Assembly (NCBI GenBank): GCA_024811115.1
Contig: JAKOGH010000666.1
Coordinates: 1 to 46,886, forward strand
Direction of reading: 5' to 3'
DNA: 46,886 nucleotides
From: Terana coerulea
Taxonomy: Eukaryota > Basidiomycota > Agaricomycetes > Polyporales > Phanerochaetaceae
Below the pieces are notes generated by a model that saw only the letters and a list, made by a program, of their open reading frames with translations, made no database searches and was not told where the DNA came from. Made by a program: the position numbers and the translations under genes. Positions 1 through 11,114 of the stretch are shown here, piece by piece. Position 1 is the first letter of the stretch; each line of letters opens with the position of its first letter.

Positions 1-3000
1 GCAATTGTGTTGCCGTCCAGAGAAGCTGAGGGATATTGTAGCCCAACAAGGTTCCAGCCGCTGCACTTGTTGCTGTGTACTAACATTCCAGATTCGGACT
101 GTCTCGTCACTGGAGCCAGAGGCAAGATATGCGCCATCAGGAGAAAATGCCACCGATTGGATGTAATTATCATGCCCTTGCAGTGGTTCACTGAGATGCC
201 CCTGTCTGGCTGTTCCAAAGACAAACGGTCGTATCGTTGGAGCCGGAGCATAGACGTAAGCCGTCTGATGCAAAGGAGACGGAACGGACGCAGCCGTCAT
301 GCGCTTCCAATTTTCCAGATTACGTTGCCAGTCAGCGAGTTCAGCAGCAGCGCATGTCCTCTCTCGGTTCCCAACGCAAGGCCTGAGCAGTCAGGCGCAA
401 ACCTACTGCAAAGCACTTTATCGTCGTCTCCAATGGCGAATGGGACACTCGACTGAACCAGAGCTGAGTCTTCATCGAGCGACCACTGCTTGAGTACACC
501 AGCCGAGGCCGACCAGGCCTGTTTGCCATCCGTCGAAAATGCCACGGCAACCACAGTGTCTGGATGTGCCGAAGGAAAATCGCTGAAGAGCTCGAGGGAT
601 GCTGTTTTCCAGAATTGTACAGTGCCGTCATAGGATCCTGTAATGATCATTGACCCATCGGGAGAAAGTTGGAGATGTACAATAGGGGTGTATGGCTCTC
701 GTGTGATGTGCGGATCACCATGGCACTTGTGCTGTCGCAATGCTCAGTCGACCAGACGCTGATCCTGTAACCAGCAAAGCCGCGTCCTGACAGAAACCGA
801 AGCAGAAAGCTGGTACCAAGAAGGGGCTTGATGTGTCTGAAGTGCGCCTTCTGTAATCTTCCACCGCCGTACAGTATGATCTGCCGATCCAGTAAGGACA
901 TGCTCTCCATCAGGTGTTATTGCAGTTGAGAAGACCGAGCCGGAGTGCCCTGATAGCATCCAGCACTCTCCAGTGCAGATCCCAGAGTCGTACTGTAGTG
1001 TCCGTTGATCCCGAGACAAGGCGGCGACCGTCAAAGGTAAAGGTGATGCACCAAACTGCTTGTGTGTGGCCACTCAGCGGTTGCCGCATCTGCTCATATG
1101 AGCACGTGTCCCAGAGGTGTATAGTACCTCGCCGTAGCCGGCTGCAATGCAATGGTCATCAGGGGAGAATTGAACACAGTGTGCATCATGAATGCTTCCG
1201 AGCTGCGTAGCCAGGACTTGACCATTCTCCGCTGCTTGGATGCGCAGCCCACACTCGCCCGCCGCTGCAACTGTTCGTCCATCGTGCGAAAATGCGACCG
1301 CGAAGACGCGGTCTCTGCCATCTCCACCATCAGACCAGACCACACTGCCAGTCGAGACCTGCCACATCTTGACGGTACCGTCGACTGAGCCTGACGCCAA
1401 TCGGGAGCTGTCTGGTGAGAAGCACACAGACATAACCCAGTTGGTGCCCATGAAAAGGCAGCGTCGCCACGTCCAGAGTGTGCATCCCATACGCAGACAG
1501 TCTTGTCGACCGAGGCGGTTGCAATAAGGCGGCCATCTGGCGAGTACGAAGTTGCATAGATAAAGTCGTTATGTGCGCTTGAGCTGGAAAAGAGGAGTTG
1601 CCCGGTGACAATATCCTCACAAGGAGCCGGTGATCGTCATCTGCAGTCGCCAGATGTTCACCATCAGGGAGACCGCAGCAGCGCCCCAATAATTTGTAAG
1701 GCAGAGAAGTTTATTGGGTGTAGCAGGATGCAGACCAACAGGAGCCATTATGCAGGGAAGATGTGGCGCAAATCGGGAGAGCAGAGGGGTGTTTGGAGAG
1801 AGCATTGGAAGTACAGACAGGTACAGATGGCATGCCGACTCTTGGATAACTTGCAGCATATCATAGTCAAGAAACCAATAGGCTTCTATGGCGAGTGTCC
1901 GAATGCTGGGGGCTAAGGCGCCTGAGCTTGGTCCCTGAATCGAGGAGCATGCACACTTGTCAATGACATTGTCGTGCAGATGATAGTGGTCACGTACCAT
2001 GTCGAGTTCAGCAATTTGCTCGAAGCTATCTCGGCCCAGCTTCCCCAGCAGACTCAGTGCCTCGATCCAGAAGAGGAGCTTCTCAGAAAGGATGCTGTGC
2101 ATCAAATCGCAGAGATGTGGGGCCAAGGACCGATTGATTGCTGCCCGTGCAAGATGATGCGCCACAAAGACACATGCATACGGAAGTGGTTGGGGAATGT
2201 GGCACTGAATGCTGTGATAGATCGGGGACATCCTTATTCATGACGTACGAGGACTCCAGCTGGCAGATGTTGAACCGGAGCTGAGCGTCCATGAGGGTGA
2301 GCGAGCCGAGCGAGAGCAGCATGGCCGGCAGCCTCTTCCACGTAGAAATGCTGGCTGCGGGATTCCGTCGGTCAAAAAGTCGCGGAATGATGTATGAAGT
2401 GGCTGCACAGGCTGGTCGAGGGAGGTGACGCCACTCATAAGGGAGCCCATAAGCTGTAGCACGCGCTCTGCCTGTATGGCATTGTCTCCCGCTGAAGCGT
2501 TGAGAAGTGTGTTCAAGTCACGGATCGAGATCGGCTCTGCAAGGGCGAGAGCAGCCGCCATCACCATCTTGAATGCATTCATCGCTTCTGTATCTGACCT
2601 GGTATCTTCAAGAAGTTGACCGAGGATTGTGGTGTAGAGCTTGTCAAGAAGTGTCTCCTTCTTCGTTGCTGCCGACCCGATTACAATCTCGTATCGCTCC
2701 CAGGGACCGTGCGTACCATGCTGTTCTTTCGTATGAAGGAGCAGGACGCAGCCATCCATTGGAAAAGGCCCTGAGATGCGCGCGCCAGCTCCTTACAACA
2801 CTCGCCGCTCATGCGATCGACAGAGGGTGTGCCAAGTAGCTCCCGACGAGCAAGACGTTCGACGTCTGACATAGTGGACACATCGGAGATGAGCACCATA
2901 TCCTTGAGCAGAACGCCGTGGGGGTGGTTGAAGGTTTCCATAATATCGGACTCGGGACGCGTGGTGATCATAATGCGAAGATAGGCGGGAAGCTCCTGCA

Positions 3001-5133
3001 GACGATTGGCGAGAAGTGCGACAAGAGCGTACCGAGTGGTGTCATCTCCGCTCTCGTCCAGGCCGTCGATGACCAGAAGAAGGGTACCAGAGAAGGCAAT
3101 GCTGTTGAGCGGATCCAGTAAAAACGACTTGAACTGTTCACTGAGATCCTCGGATGTTTGAAGGGCAGTATTGCCGGCCGTGACCCCACACAGCGCCGAA
3201 CACAACTCAGGGTCGAGGTCGGCCAGATCTCTTGCGATGTTTCGAAGGAGGGAATGAGGGTTCTTTCTTTCCGGCTAGCAGTGAACGCGAACGAGCCGCC
3301 AAGACGTCCTAGAGCACGGAAGCGCTGCGCGATCGAAGCCGCAATCGAAGTCTTCCCGGTTCCTGCCACACCGTACAGAAGATATACGCGCGGCGCGTCG
3401 TCGTCCGTACAAGTAACCCAGGTAGAGATTTCGTTCAAGATATCCACTCGTGTTCCGTCGATGCACATACGACTTGGTCCAAGAGATGCGCCTTGCGCGT
3501 ACGGAATTTGCATTAGCTCGAGCTTTTGATCTGTAGAAGCATAAATGATCATTCAGTTTGCCAGCACAATTACGAATATCAAATGAGGACGAAAAGTGTA
3601 GATGATTGGGGTACGCAATATGAGGAGCACTAATAAGCATGGCGAATACTCACCGAGATTCTCCATCGTAGCCATTACCCGAGTGACCACAAGGCTTGTC
3701 TTCTCCGTGACAACGGCGATATCGGCTAGCACTCGCCCGTCGAACTCCGACCGGAGTTTGCGAAATTCTTCCTGGTACTTGTCGATCTGCTTGTGCATGG
3801 TTGCGATTGCGCTCATATATTTCTTGACTGAATATTGCGGAACCCTCAGTACTTTCGGGAGGTAGACCGAGTAAATGCATACGTACTTCCGCTGGACGTA
3901 GAGTACTCTTGGATGACAATGCAGCATTCCACCGTCTGGTGCGAAATGCGCGCAAATAGGTTCCGCGCCTTCAGAATCCTGGGTACGTCCTGGTTCAGGT
4001 CGTCCACAATGGCGTAGAACGTGTTCATGCAGATAAAAAGCTCTCCAATCTTGTCGTCGACGTCCTTCTTCTCCTTGTATACCTGCGATTTGTTACTACA
4101 TGCACATCCCCTTCCCGACCAAACACATACCTTGTAGGCTGCTCCCAGAATCGTGCACGCCAGCTTTGTGAACGGGTGCACCTATCACAAATCGTGAGTT
4201 AGTATAGAGTAATCACAAGACGATAGCAACTTACCTCGGCCAGCTCAGAGAGGGCACTGATAACTTTCTCGTACGCTTCGAGTTTCTCCAGTAGCTTTCC
4301 GCAAGCACTGGCGATCGACTTTGTTGCTTCAACGGCAGATTGAGCGCCTTCAATCGCGTCCAATACGCGGTTCGCGGTGTGACCGTCTTTCGGTAGTGCC
4401 TGTGCGGTCGTCTCTAGCGCGGCTCTCACAGCTATCTCATTATTTTTGACTTGCGCATGCTGAGGTGCTCGAGTTTCCTCCACTATACCGTCGCCGGGTG
4501 ATGCGACGGGGATCGAGACAGGTTTGCGTGATGTAGGTGGCTGTTTTGCCGAGATGATATACATGAGACTGGCTCCTGAAGCCATGTTCAGCCTTTGGAT
4601 ACCTAGGAAGGACCATCAGGGGCTCGGCGTATCGGAAATGGGAAATTATGGCACATACCCTGCGCCGCTGAAATCATATTCATGTCGATTTGAATCTCCG
4701 CAGTATCCACCGTCTTGTTATGCAGACAGCCTCTCTCGCATACGAGATCTACGGTCAGCTTGCCAGGCGAAAATGAGGTGCTTGAACACCCTTGTAAGCC
4801 AGTTGACAGCATTTCATAGCATCAATGCTCACAATGTCATGCTCTCGTCCCATTTTGGGTGCCGGGTTCGTTTCGAGAGGCCGGTCTCGAATGACCTCCC
4901 GTCGAAATTCGCGAGAGTGTAGTACTTGCGGGGAAGATGCCACGGAGGTCGTCGGCGCGCACAACTACAGCCCATGTTGTGAGGGATACGTAGCTTTGCG
5001 GATGAGAGAACGTACAAGTCAGGGTAAGGTCGTACTTTGTTGGTGAGCCATGATCTCTGATAGGGTCGGTGCTGGAACAGCCCCCGTTAGCTTTATTCGT
5101 TTGTAAAAGGTATACTGTTACTTACGCAGACAT
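1..5133 (-). pseudogene. C2-NACHT-WD40 NLR-like protein, frame broken, 3' end outside the window
   Basis: Fungal NLR of the STAND class; relatives sense non-self and trigger regulated cell death. Exon 1 is tiny (5126-5133, start at 5133). A C2-like domain follows at about 4690-5071, then a helical region in several exons (about 3660-4610). The NACHT ATPase has a P-loop, GVAGTGKTS (about 3346-3372), and Walker B, LLLVIDGLDES (about 3047-3082). Eleven or twelve WD40 blades run from about 1690 to the left edge, with motifs such as FSPDSSRLASGS and [12 protein letters not shown]. The reading frame shifts by one base near 4920, 3265, 2725, 2350, 2315, 2200, 1665 and at several WD40 positions; one lies in an A-rich run (plus 3261-3270). 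I saw no nonsense codon within the aligned domains, so this is either a young pseudogene or an indel-rich assembly. Domain identities are solid; integrity is not. Confidence 0.8.
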
Positions 5134-7044
5134 CTTGGAGGGAAACAAGGCCACAAATGTGTTGTTTGACGGTGCGGGTTTGCAGTGATGGTGGGTGCAA
5201 GAAACCAACAGGGCCACGTGCCCTATGCATGCTTGACAGACGCCGTGGATGGCGGATGGCGATGCTGAACCTTAAGTGGACCCTTGTCAGTTTCCACGCT
5301 CAGCTTCTTGATCTCTGCTCCGGAAGTTGCACGGGCCGTAGTCGGAGTGAACAAGCATTGCGCACGACATTGGTTGCTTTGAGGTACGAGAGCGCAGGTC
5401 GAACGTAGTACATTTGGTGGCCTATGTAGATATTTAATCCTAGGAATTGTACGGAAAGAGGGATACGCTCACCACGCACTTAAAGGCCATACGTCGTCGT
5501 AAGGCCGTGCTCACCAGCCTGAGCAGGAGGATCGGTAGCGAGACCTATGAAAGATTGGCCAGCATTATGAACGCAGGGGCCGCAGGCCACTCACTGCGCA
5601 GAACGTGCGTACCATCGAGCTCGTGGCGAGCTGTTGCAGTATGTTGACATGACAACTGTGAAAGCAGTTCGGTCAGAGTCTTTCAACCCAGTACAGTGCA
5701 GCGAAAAGATGACGACGCAGCTGGGTCAGCGCGCTTTGGAAAATGCCGCAGTGATGCAGTAGCAGTGATGCGCCATCTGCCCCTTTCGATCGTGTCCGAA
5801 CATGGAGATGGCGGGATCTTCGTGGCGTGAGAAGCTTATAGCAATTTAGGAGCGCAGATGATTTGCTGCTCTGCGAGATATGGCTGTATATGATCACCTC
5901 TGGCGAGGCCAAGCGCATAATTCAAGAGATAGACAGCAGAGAGCTCTATACAAAACTGTTCAGTAGAAAGAATTTCGACGTAGTCGATGTCACTGAGTCT
6001 ACTGGTGCCTACGAACAGTCAGCTCCTTGCTGGCTCCAGAGGAGGCCGGGAGCCACGCATCCAGATTATGCGGAATATGTACTTCAGCTCCAGACCGCCA
6101 TCGCTTGCGCGCCCTATGCACTATCGCGTGCTGCTTGCAGTATATGTCGTGGGACACATCGGCTCCTCCGTGGCGCACAGCTACCCAGCTCTTACTGCTG
6201 TCACCTGCCGTTAAAGCGCCGCGCTTCCTGGAGTAGCCCACAATAACCCTGCCAGCAGCATCAGGCACGAGATTGTTTAAGATAAGAATTCAGCACCCAT
6301 CTCGCTATGGTTTCTCGATAAGCCGTGCAGCAAGGGGAGTTCGAGCGAAGAGGCATGCCTTTCCAGAAGCTCATGAGCGAGCATTGCTGCCCGTGCAGGC
6401 CGTCTCATCTTTCGACTGATGCTGGCAATAATCCCAGAAGCAATATTCAGAGCGTCTGCCAGTGAGCGAGGGCTATTGTTCAGCAGGAATGTCCCTAGTG
6501 CTATGACGCAAGAATGTTCGAGCTCTGAGCATGAAAGGGACCCGGTAGCTCATTAGAGCGGTTGTAAGCGCGTTTCTGCAGTGCATTCCACGCCGCAGCT
6601 CCAGTTTCGAGAGGATATGAGAGTGACACACAGCGTAGCGCAGATCTGATGGAGCATCAAGAGGGTATTGTTAACACTGGTCAACGGAGAGCCAAGTAAC
6701 AAAAGTTCATATTCGAGAGCGCTTCGTAGCAATCGATTTAATGGGATTTGCATGTATTACTTCCGAAATCGCTTCTCCAGTATTCAACGCACTGTCTAGG
6801 TTTGTGAGGGTCTAATAAAACTGCATAGTATCAGCCATGGGTTCTGTAGATGATGATTTTGCGCATTTCTCTCACCTTGTTCGCACAGGCTGAAACGCAG
6901 TGACGGAGTAGCGACGCCACGCCCTTAAGAGTTCGTGAGCCAAGCGTTCAGGTCACCACCACCGCTACTTACTGTACAGCCCGCCTGAGTAGCAAAGAAA
7001 ATGCGCTCTAATCGGCGGGAGACCAGCCACTCCCACTCATCAAT
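5134..7044. other. No supported gene
   Basis: About 1.9 kb between the start of the NLR gene and the FunK1 remnant. Open frames of 60-127 codons exist on both strands (for example 5863-6246 plus), but none shows a recognisable motif or splice-supported extension. The proximal part probably contains the NLR promoter. Part of 6300-7044 may be decayed C-terminal kinase sequence. Confidence 0.4.
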
Positions 7045-7671
7045 TGCTGAGAGGCCTACATGTCGGCGGAATCGACGCATACCCAACAGTCGTTGAGCTG
7101 TCCAGGTCCACTAAGAAGCAGCACGGCCGATTAACCGAAAGGCTGCGCCGCGCTGCGATTCCTAAAATTGAATGAGATTATGTTACGGCGTAAGAAGGGT
7201 AGAAAGGAAGCGTACGCAAAAACTCGAGGCATCACGTCATCAATGAACTGCACGGGTCTTCTGAACTCGTTCGCGGCCTCCTCCCTGGTTGTGTCTAAAC
7301 GGTGCTGCGAAAATATCATGATGTTGTTGGGTTGTATATCGCCGTGGAGAACATTGCATTCCATGGCAAGCATCCTATGGACTACACCGAGGTGCTTCTC
7401 AGCGAGCAGGGCCACACTCATTGATGAAGGGAGACTCACTTTCAACGGCATCGTACATGGCTCTCACAAAATCGCCGACTGTGCCAGCTCCGGACAGTGG
7501 CATCCCGTAGTGGTTCACGATTTGGGAAGCTTTTGGAGTTCGCACGACTTTGCCTTTGAGCCCAGGTGCGCCCGCCGTACTACTAGTATCATCGCGCGTA
7601 GTCTTTGCGAGCTCATCGCTGTCATTGGGGATCGAGTCAACCCTGTTAGTTTCTGGTGATTCGTGGCGCAT
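7045..7671 (-). pseudogene. FunK1-type fungal protein kinase remnant
   Basis: Fragment of the fungal-specific FunK1 kinase family. The stretch reading VNHYGMPLS...GDFVRAMYDAVE joins, across a clean 58-nt intron (7382-7439, GTGAGT...GTGTAG), to IHRMLAMECNVLHGDIQPNN. This is the family's HRD-like catalytic loop, here HGDIQPNN, with Asp and Asn kept. A further fragment at about 7096-7125 reads RPCCFLVDLDSS, resembling the DFG-region segment (family form LIDFD or LIDLD), but it is out of phase with the preceding exon. I cannot find an intact N-lobe or C-lobe, and stops follow soon after. It is probably a decayed or truncated copy. The family call is good; exact ends are uncertain. Confidence 0.65.
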
Positions 7672-8023
7672 AGCTTGAGGTGGTGGCTTCGAATGTCGTT
7701 TGAAGCCTTCCAGTGACTTTGACTGTTCGACTGTCTAGGTGAGGGTTAGAATCAACCACGTTTGCCATTCCTGAACGGCAGTACTGGTTTTCAGTCTCCG
7801 CTGATGTGGCCTGCTTAGTCTGGAGCGTTTACTCAGGACAGGGCAATTCGCAGGCGGCCACAGCCGTGCTTTCCCAGTATTCTGCCTGAAAGCGAACCAA
7901 CCACTGTTGGTCTTGAACAGAAAACTACATGAAGAGATATAGCAAATGGACCATCGCTATTATTTCTCGTGCCCTACAAAAATACTCGTACATCCATTGT
8001 TCCTTCGATTTCTCCATCCGCAC

Positions 8024-10425
8024 TCAAGCAGACGACGCAGTGGCAGGCCGTGGCACAACCACGCGGCGGGGTACGACAACGCCATAGAAGTGGCCCATCA
8101 TCGCCTCCGCATGCGTCGCCGTCAGGTTTGTGAGCGGATGGGTCGCGTTCTATCGTCCCATGCGGCATTGTGTTACGTTCGGGAATTGTCGCAAGTGCAG
8201 GACAGGGTGCGTAAGCATACGTGTGAACGCAGAAGACGTAGGGCCGAGGTGAAGTGTGAAATAGTCGACTGGTTAGTTTCCGTCGTGCGCGAAAATGGGT
8301 AGAGGACGTACGACGCGATTCCCGCTTCCACCAACGTACACCGCCGTACCCTCGTCCTCGACCCAACTCAGCGTGTCCACGAATGCACGTTTCCGGAGCT
8401 CTTCTAGCTGCGCATCTATTAGACGAACAGTTGTAAGCGTGGTTCCAGAGTCAAAGTACCAGCTTGTAGCTGACACGCCGACATAGAAGCAGTAAGAGCA
8501 GCATAAGCATCATAAGTCTAACATGAAAACCAGGTCACCGAGAACGGCCAGGCCGTCTCTCCAGGTTGGTATAGTGTAATCATCCGCTCGCTCCCGTACA
8601 AAAATGACATACTCACCGTTTTCACCTGTGACCACCGGCTTATCTATGCAATCGAAGACATTGTCAGCAAGTCCCTATCGAAATATCACCAACACCAGCA
8701 AGCAGATGTCATATAACGGATCATGCTCATCACGTGGGCTCGACGCCCATCGGATGGTACAGCAAAATGTTTGTTTTAATCGCGCGTGCACTTCCCATTT
8801 CTACTACGCGCGAAACGGACGACTCACCAGTCTGCGTGCGTTCGCGGGTGTCCCACGCCTTGTCAAGCTGATGTCTGCGCTCGGACGATGGCCGGACGTG
8901 GTGCTGTGCGGCAGAGAGGCCGGAGAGGCAGTAGAGTGTGTGATACGCGTCAGCGGGCCTAAGAAAAAACGAGCATGATTGGTGTCAGCTCGAGCTAGAC
9001 AGGGATGTATGGGGAAAGGAGGGGGAGTGAGAAAGAAGTAATGAGATGCCTATATGCGCATAAAAGAGAGAATGGAGGGCGAGGAAATTTAAGACTCACT
9101 TTGGTGGCTTGTCAACTAGCCCGCCCGCGGAATGCTGCGCAGCATACAGGATATACTCTTGGAGCGCCTCGCGGTCCCACACTGTCTCGCCTGTGCACAT
9201 GGACATGAGTCCGATGGCCTTCAGCAGTACACCGTCAACGACAGAGCGCACCGTCTTCGTCCGTCCAGTGCTCCTCGCCCTCACCTTCTACTGCTCCCTT
9301 GCTAGCTGTTTTCTATCTCAACAGAACGCGCTTGAAAGATGTAATTGCGACGCACCCGCATCATGTTCGTGTTTCCCAACACCCAGCAGACCCTCAACAA
9401 GCACACCGCACCCACCAACCCACCACGAGTAACATCCATCCACAAGCTTGTTCGTCCGCCCGCGGAAGCCGCCTAGTTCAGTCGCACCGCCCTGCATCTG
9501 GGTCGTCCATCTCAGCAGAGCCTGGAGGTTGATGCTTGGTCTTGCGGCCGACGGGTAATGTGTTTGGATATATGGCTGTAAGAGCACCCACGAGGCGGTT
9601 GCGCAAAAGGCGTAGCCGCCGTGTGCTTCGCCAAGTGGTGGACGCGGTGCGTTAGGCGTGCTTGACTCGCCGCCGGCGAAGGCCCAGCCGGGGAAGCTCG
9701 CGCTGCCGAATCCGCCTTCGTACGTCTGGCAGCTCGCGATAAACTCGGGTGTGCCGGCGCACAGCTCGGGTGTAAGGATATTAAGGAGCGTCGCAACGGC
9801 CAAGAGACAATATATGCCTCTTAACATTGTCAGCGTTTGCACGTGAAATCGATGAAGAAGCTCACCGAACGTCGACCTCGCCGTGCTGCGAGACGAGAAA
9901 CGAGCCATCGGGTTGCTTCAAGCTCATGAAGAACCGGTACATCTTCGCCCGGTCCACCGCGTCCCAGCCCCCGTTCGCGCCTGAGTAGCCCGCGATTGCG
10001 AGCGCGGACACCGCCGCATAGGTCGGCAACAGATGCGGCATCTGGCCTGGACCACCTGCAAATCCTCCTTCGCTGTGCTGCAGCGCCATAATCGTGTCGA
10101 TGGCCCGTCTCCGTGTCTTCTCGTCCAGACCAACACCCAGCACGGCGAAGCCCTGCAGCGTCCAGAAGAAGAGCCACGGCTGCGAAGCATCCTGCGACAT
10201 GTAGCGTGCGGGGAAGCCCTGGACGAGGTTTCGCAGGAGAAACTGCAAATGGGCATCGCGCTTGAGTGGCGGTGTTGGGTCGGAAGGTGAAGCGGGGGAG
10301 GCGAGGGCGGAGAGGTATCGCGCTTTGAGGATTGTCTCTGTCGCGATCTGTACATCGGACGTCGGCGTCGGGTACCCGTCTGTCGGTGTGGAATGTAGCT
10401 GTCGTGCAGCGTACGCCGTCGCCAT
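8024..10425 (-). CDS. RAM1: Protein farnesyltransferase beta subunit
   Basis: Catalytic zinc-bearing subunit that, with the alpha subunit, attaches farnesyl to CaaX cysteines of Ras-like proteins and, in mushrooms, pheromone precursors. Eight exons fit with no correction: 9866-10425, 9356-9819, 9252-9305, 9100-9190, 8828-8958, 8617-8643, 8312-8469, 8024-8149; total 1611 nt, 536 aa. Farnesyltransferase-type repeats include EGGFAGGPGQMPHLLPTYAA, YEGGFG, EAHGGYAFC and GGFRGRTNKLVDGCYSWW. Zinc ligands are visible: Asp and Cys of VDGC (about 314 and 316) and His of DAYHTLYCLSGL (about 396). The C-terminus carries GNRVNATHPLTNLT and ends ...MMGHFYG plus a short tail. Start chosen at 10425 (MATAYAARQ); an upstream in-frame Met at 10557 would add a hydrophobic stretch unusual for this cytosolic enzyme. 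The last four introns (141-184 nt) are much longer than the first three (46-61 nt). Confidence 0.95.
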
Positions 10426-11114
10426 CGTCGGCGTTGGTGTAGTATGTACGAGAGGTGGTGTGGGTATGTAGGGCAAAAGAGAGGTTGGTGGTAAGAGGTA
10501 GAGAATGGTAGAGAACAATTGCCCGAAGAGCGTGACGGGGAAACGCGGTGACGTCACGTCACTTCATCTGTGACGACCGTGCCGTCGCCAGTCGCGTCGG
10601 GTGCAATTCAAGCGTAATTAACCAAACTTAACAACAGCATCAGTTCCAGCTTCAAGTTTGAATTAACGAGCATATAATCATTAAGAGACAGCATTATTGC
10701 TATCGCCCTGCGGAAATACTTTCACGTAATCCGCTTAGGAACAATGTGAACCAGTACTAGGTGAGTAAGTATCCCGAAGGAGGATTCAGTTCGCGACAAA
10801 AATATCGAACAAGTATCATAGTGTACAATGATGAATCCGGGCCATGAAAGATACTAATCAACAGTTTTCTCAGGAACAAATAACAACGACCTCTCCTGCA
10901 GGCCGTCGGAATACTGCTTCAGCCAATCACAAAGTCATTCGTTTCGCGCGCGTCTCAGCGCCTAATACGCGATTTGGACTTAGACTCTTTCTTCGTGGTC
11001 GCTCGCCGCTAGCCACACGAGAATCGGCTACGGTATGTACCAGTGAACAAGATCCTCAATGCGCATATATTTATGGTACTTGTATATTACTTAGAGGCGT
11101 AAGTCCGAGCACGG
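10426..11114. promoter_or_regulatory. Bidirectional upstream region
   Basis: About 690 bp separate the divergent farnesyltransferase and BTB genes, so both promoters should lie here. The half near 10425 is GC-rich with CCACC/GGTGG-type tracts and no clear TATA box. The middle (10600-10870) is AT-rich. No ORF here shows family signals. The assignment rests on position only. Confidence 0.45.
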
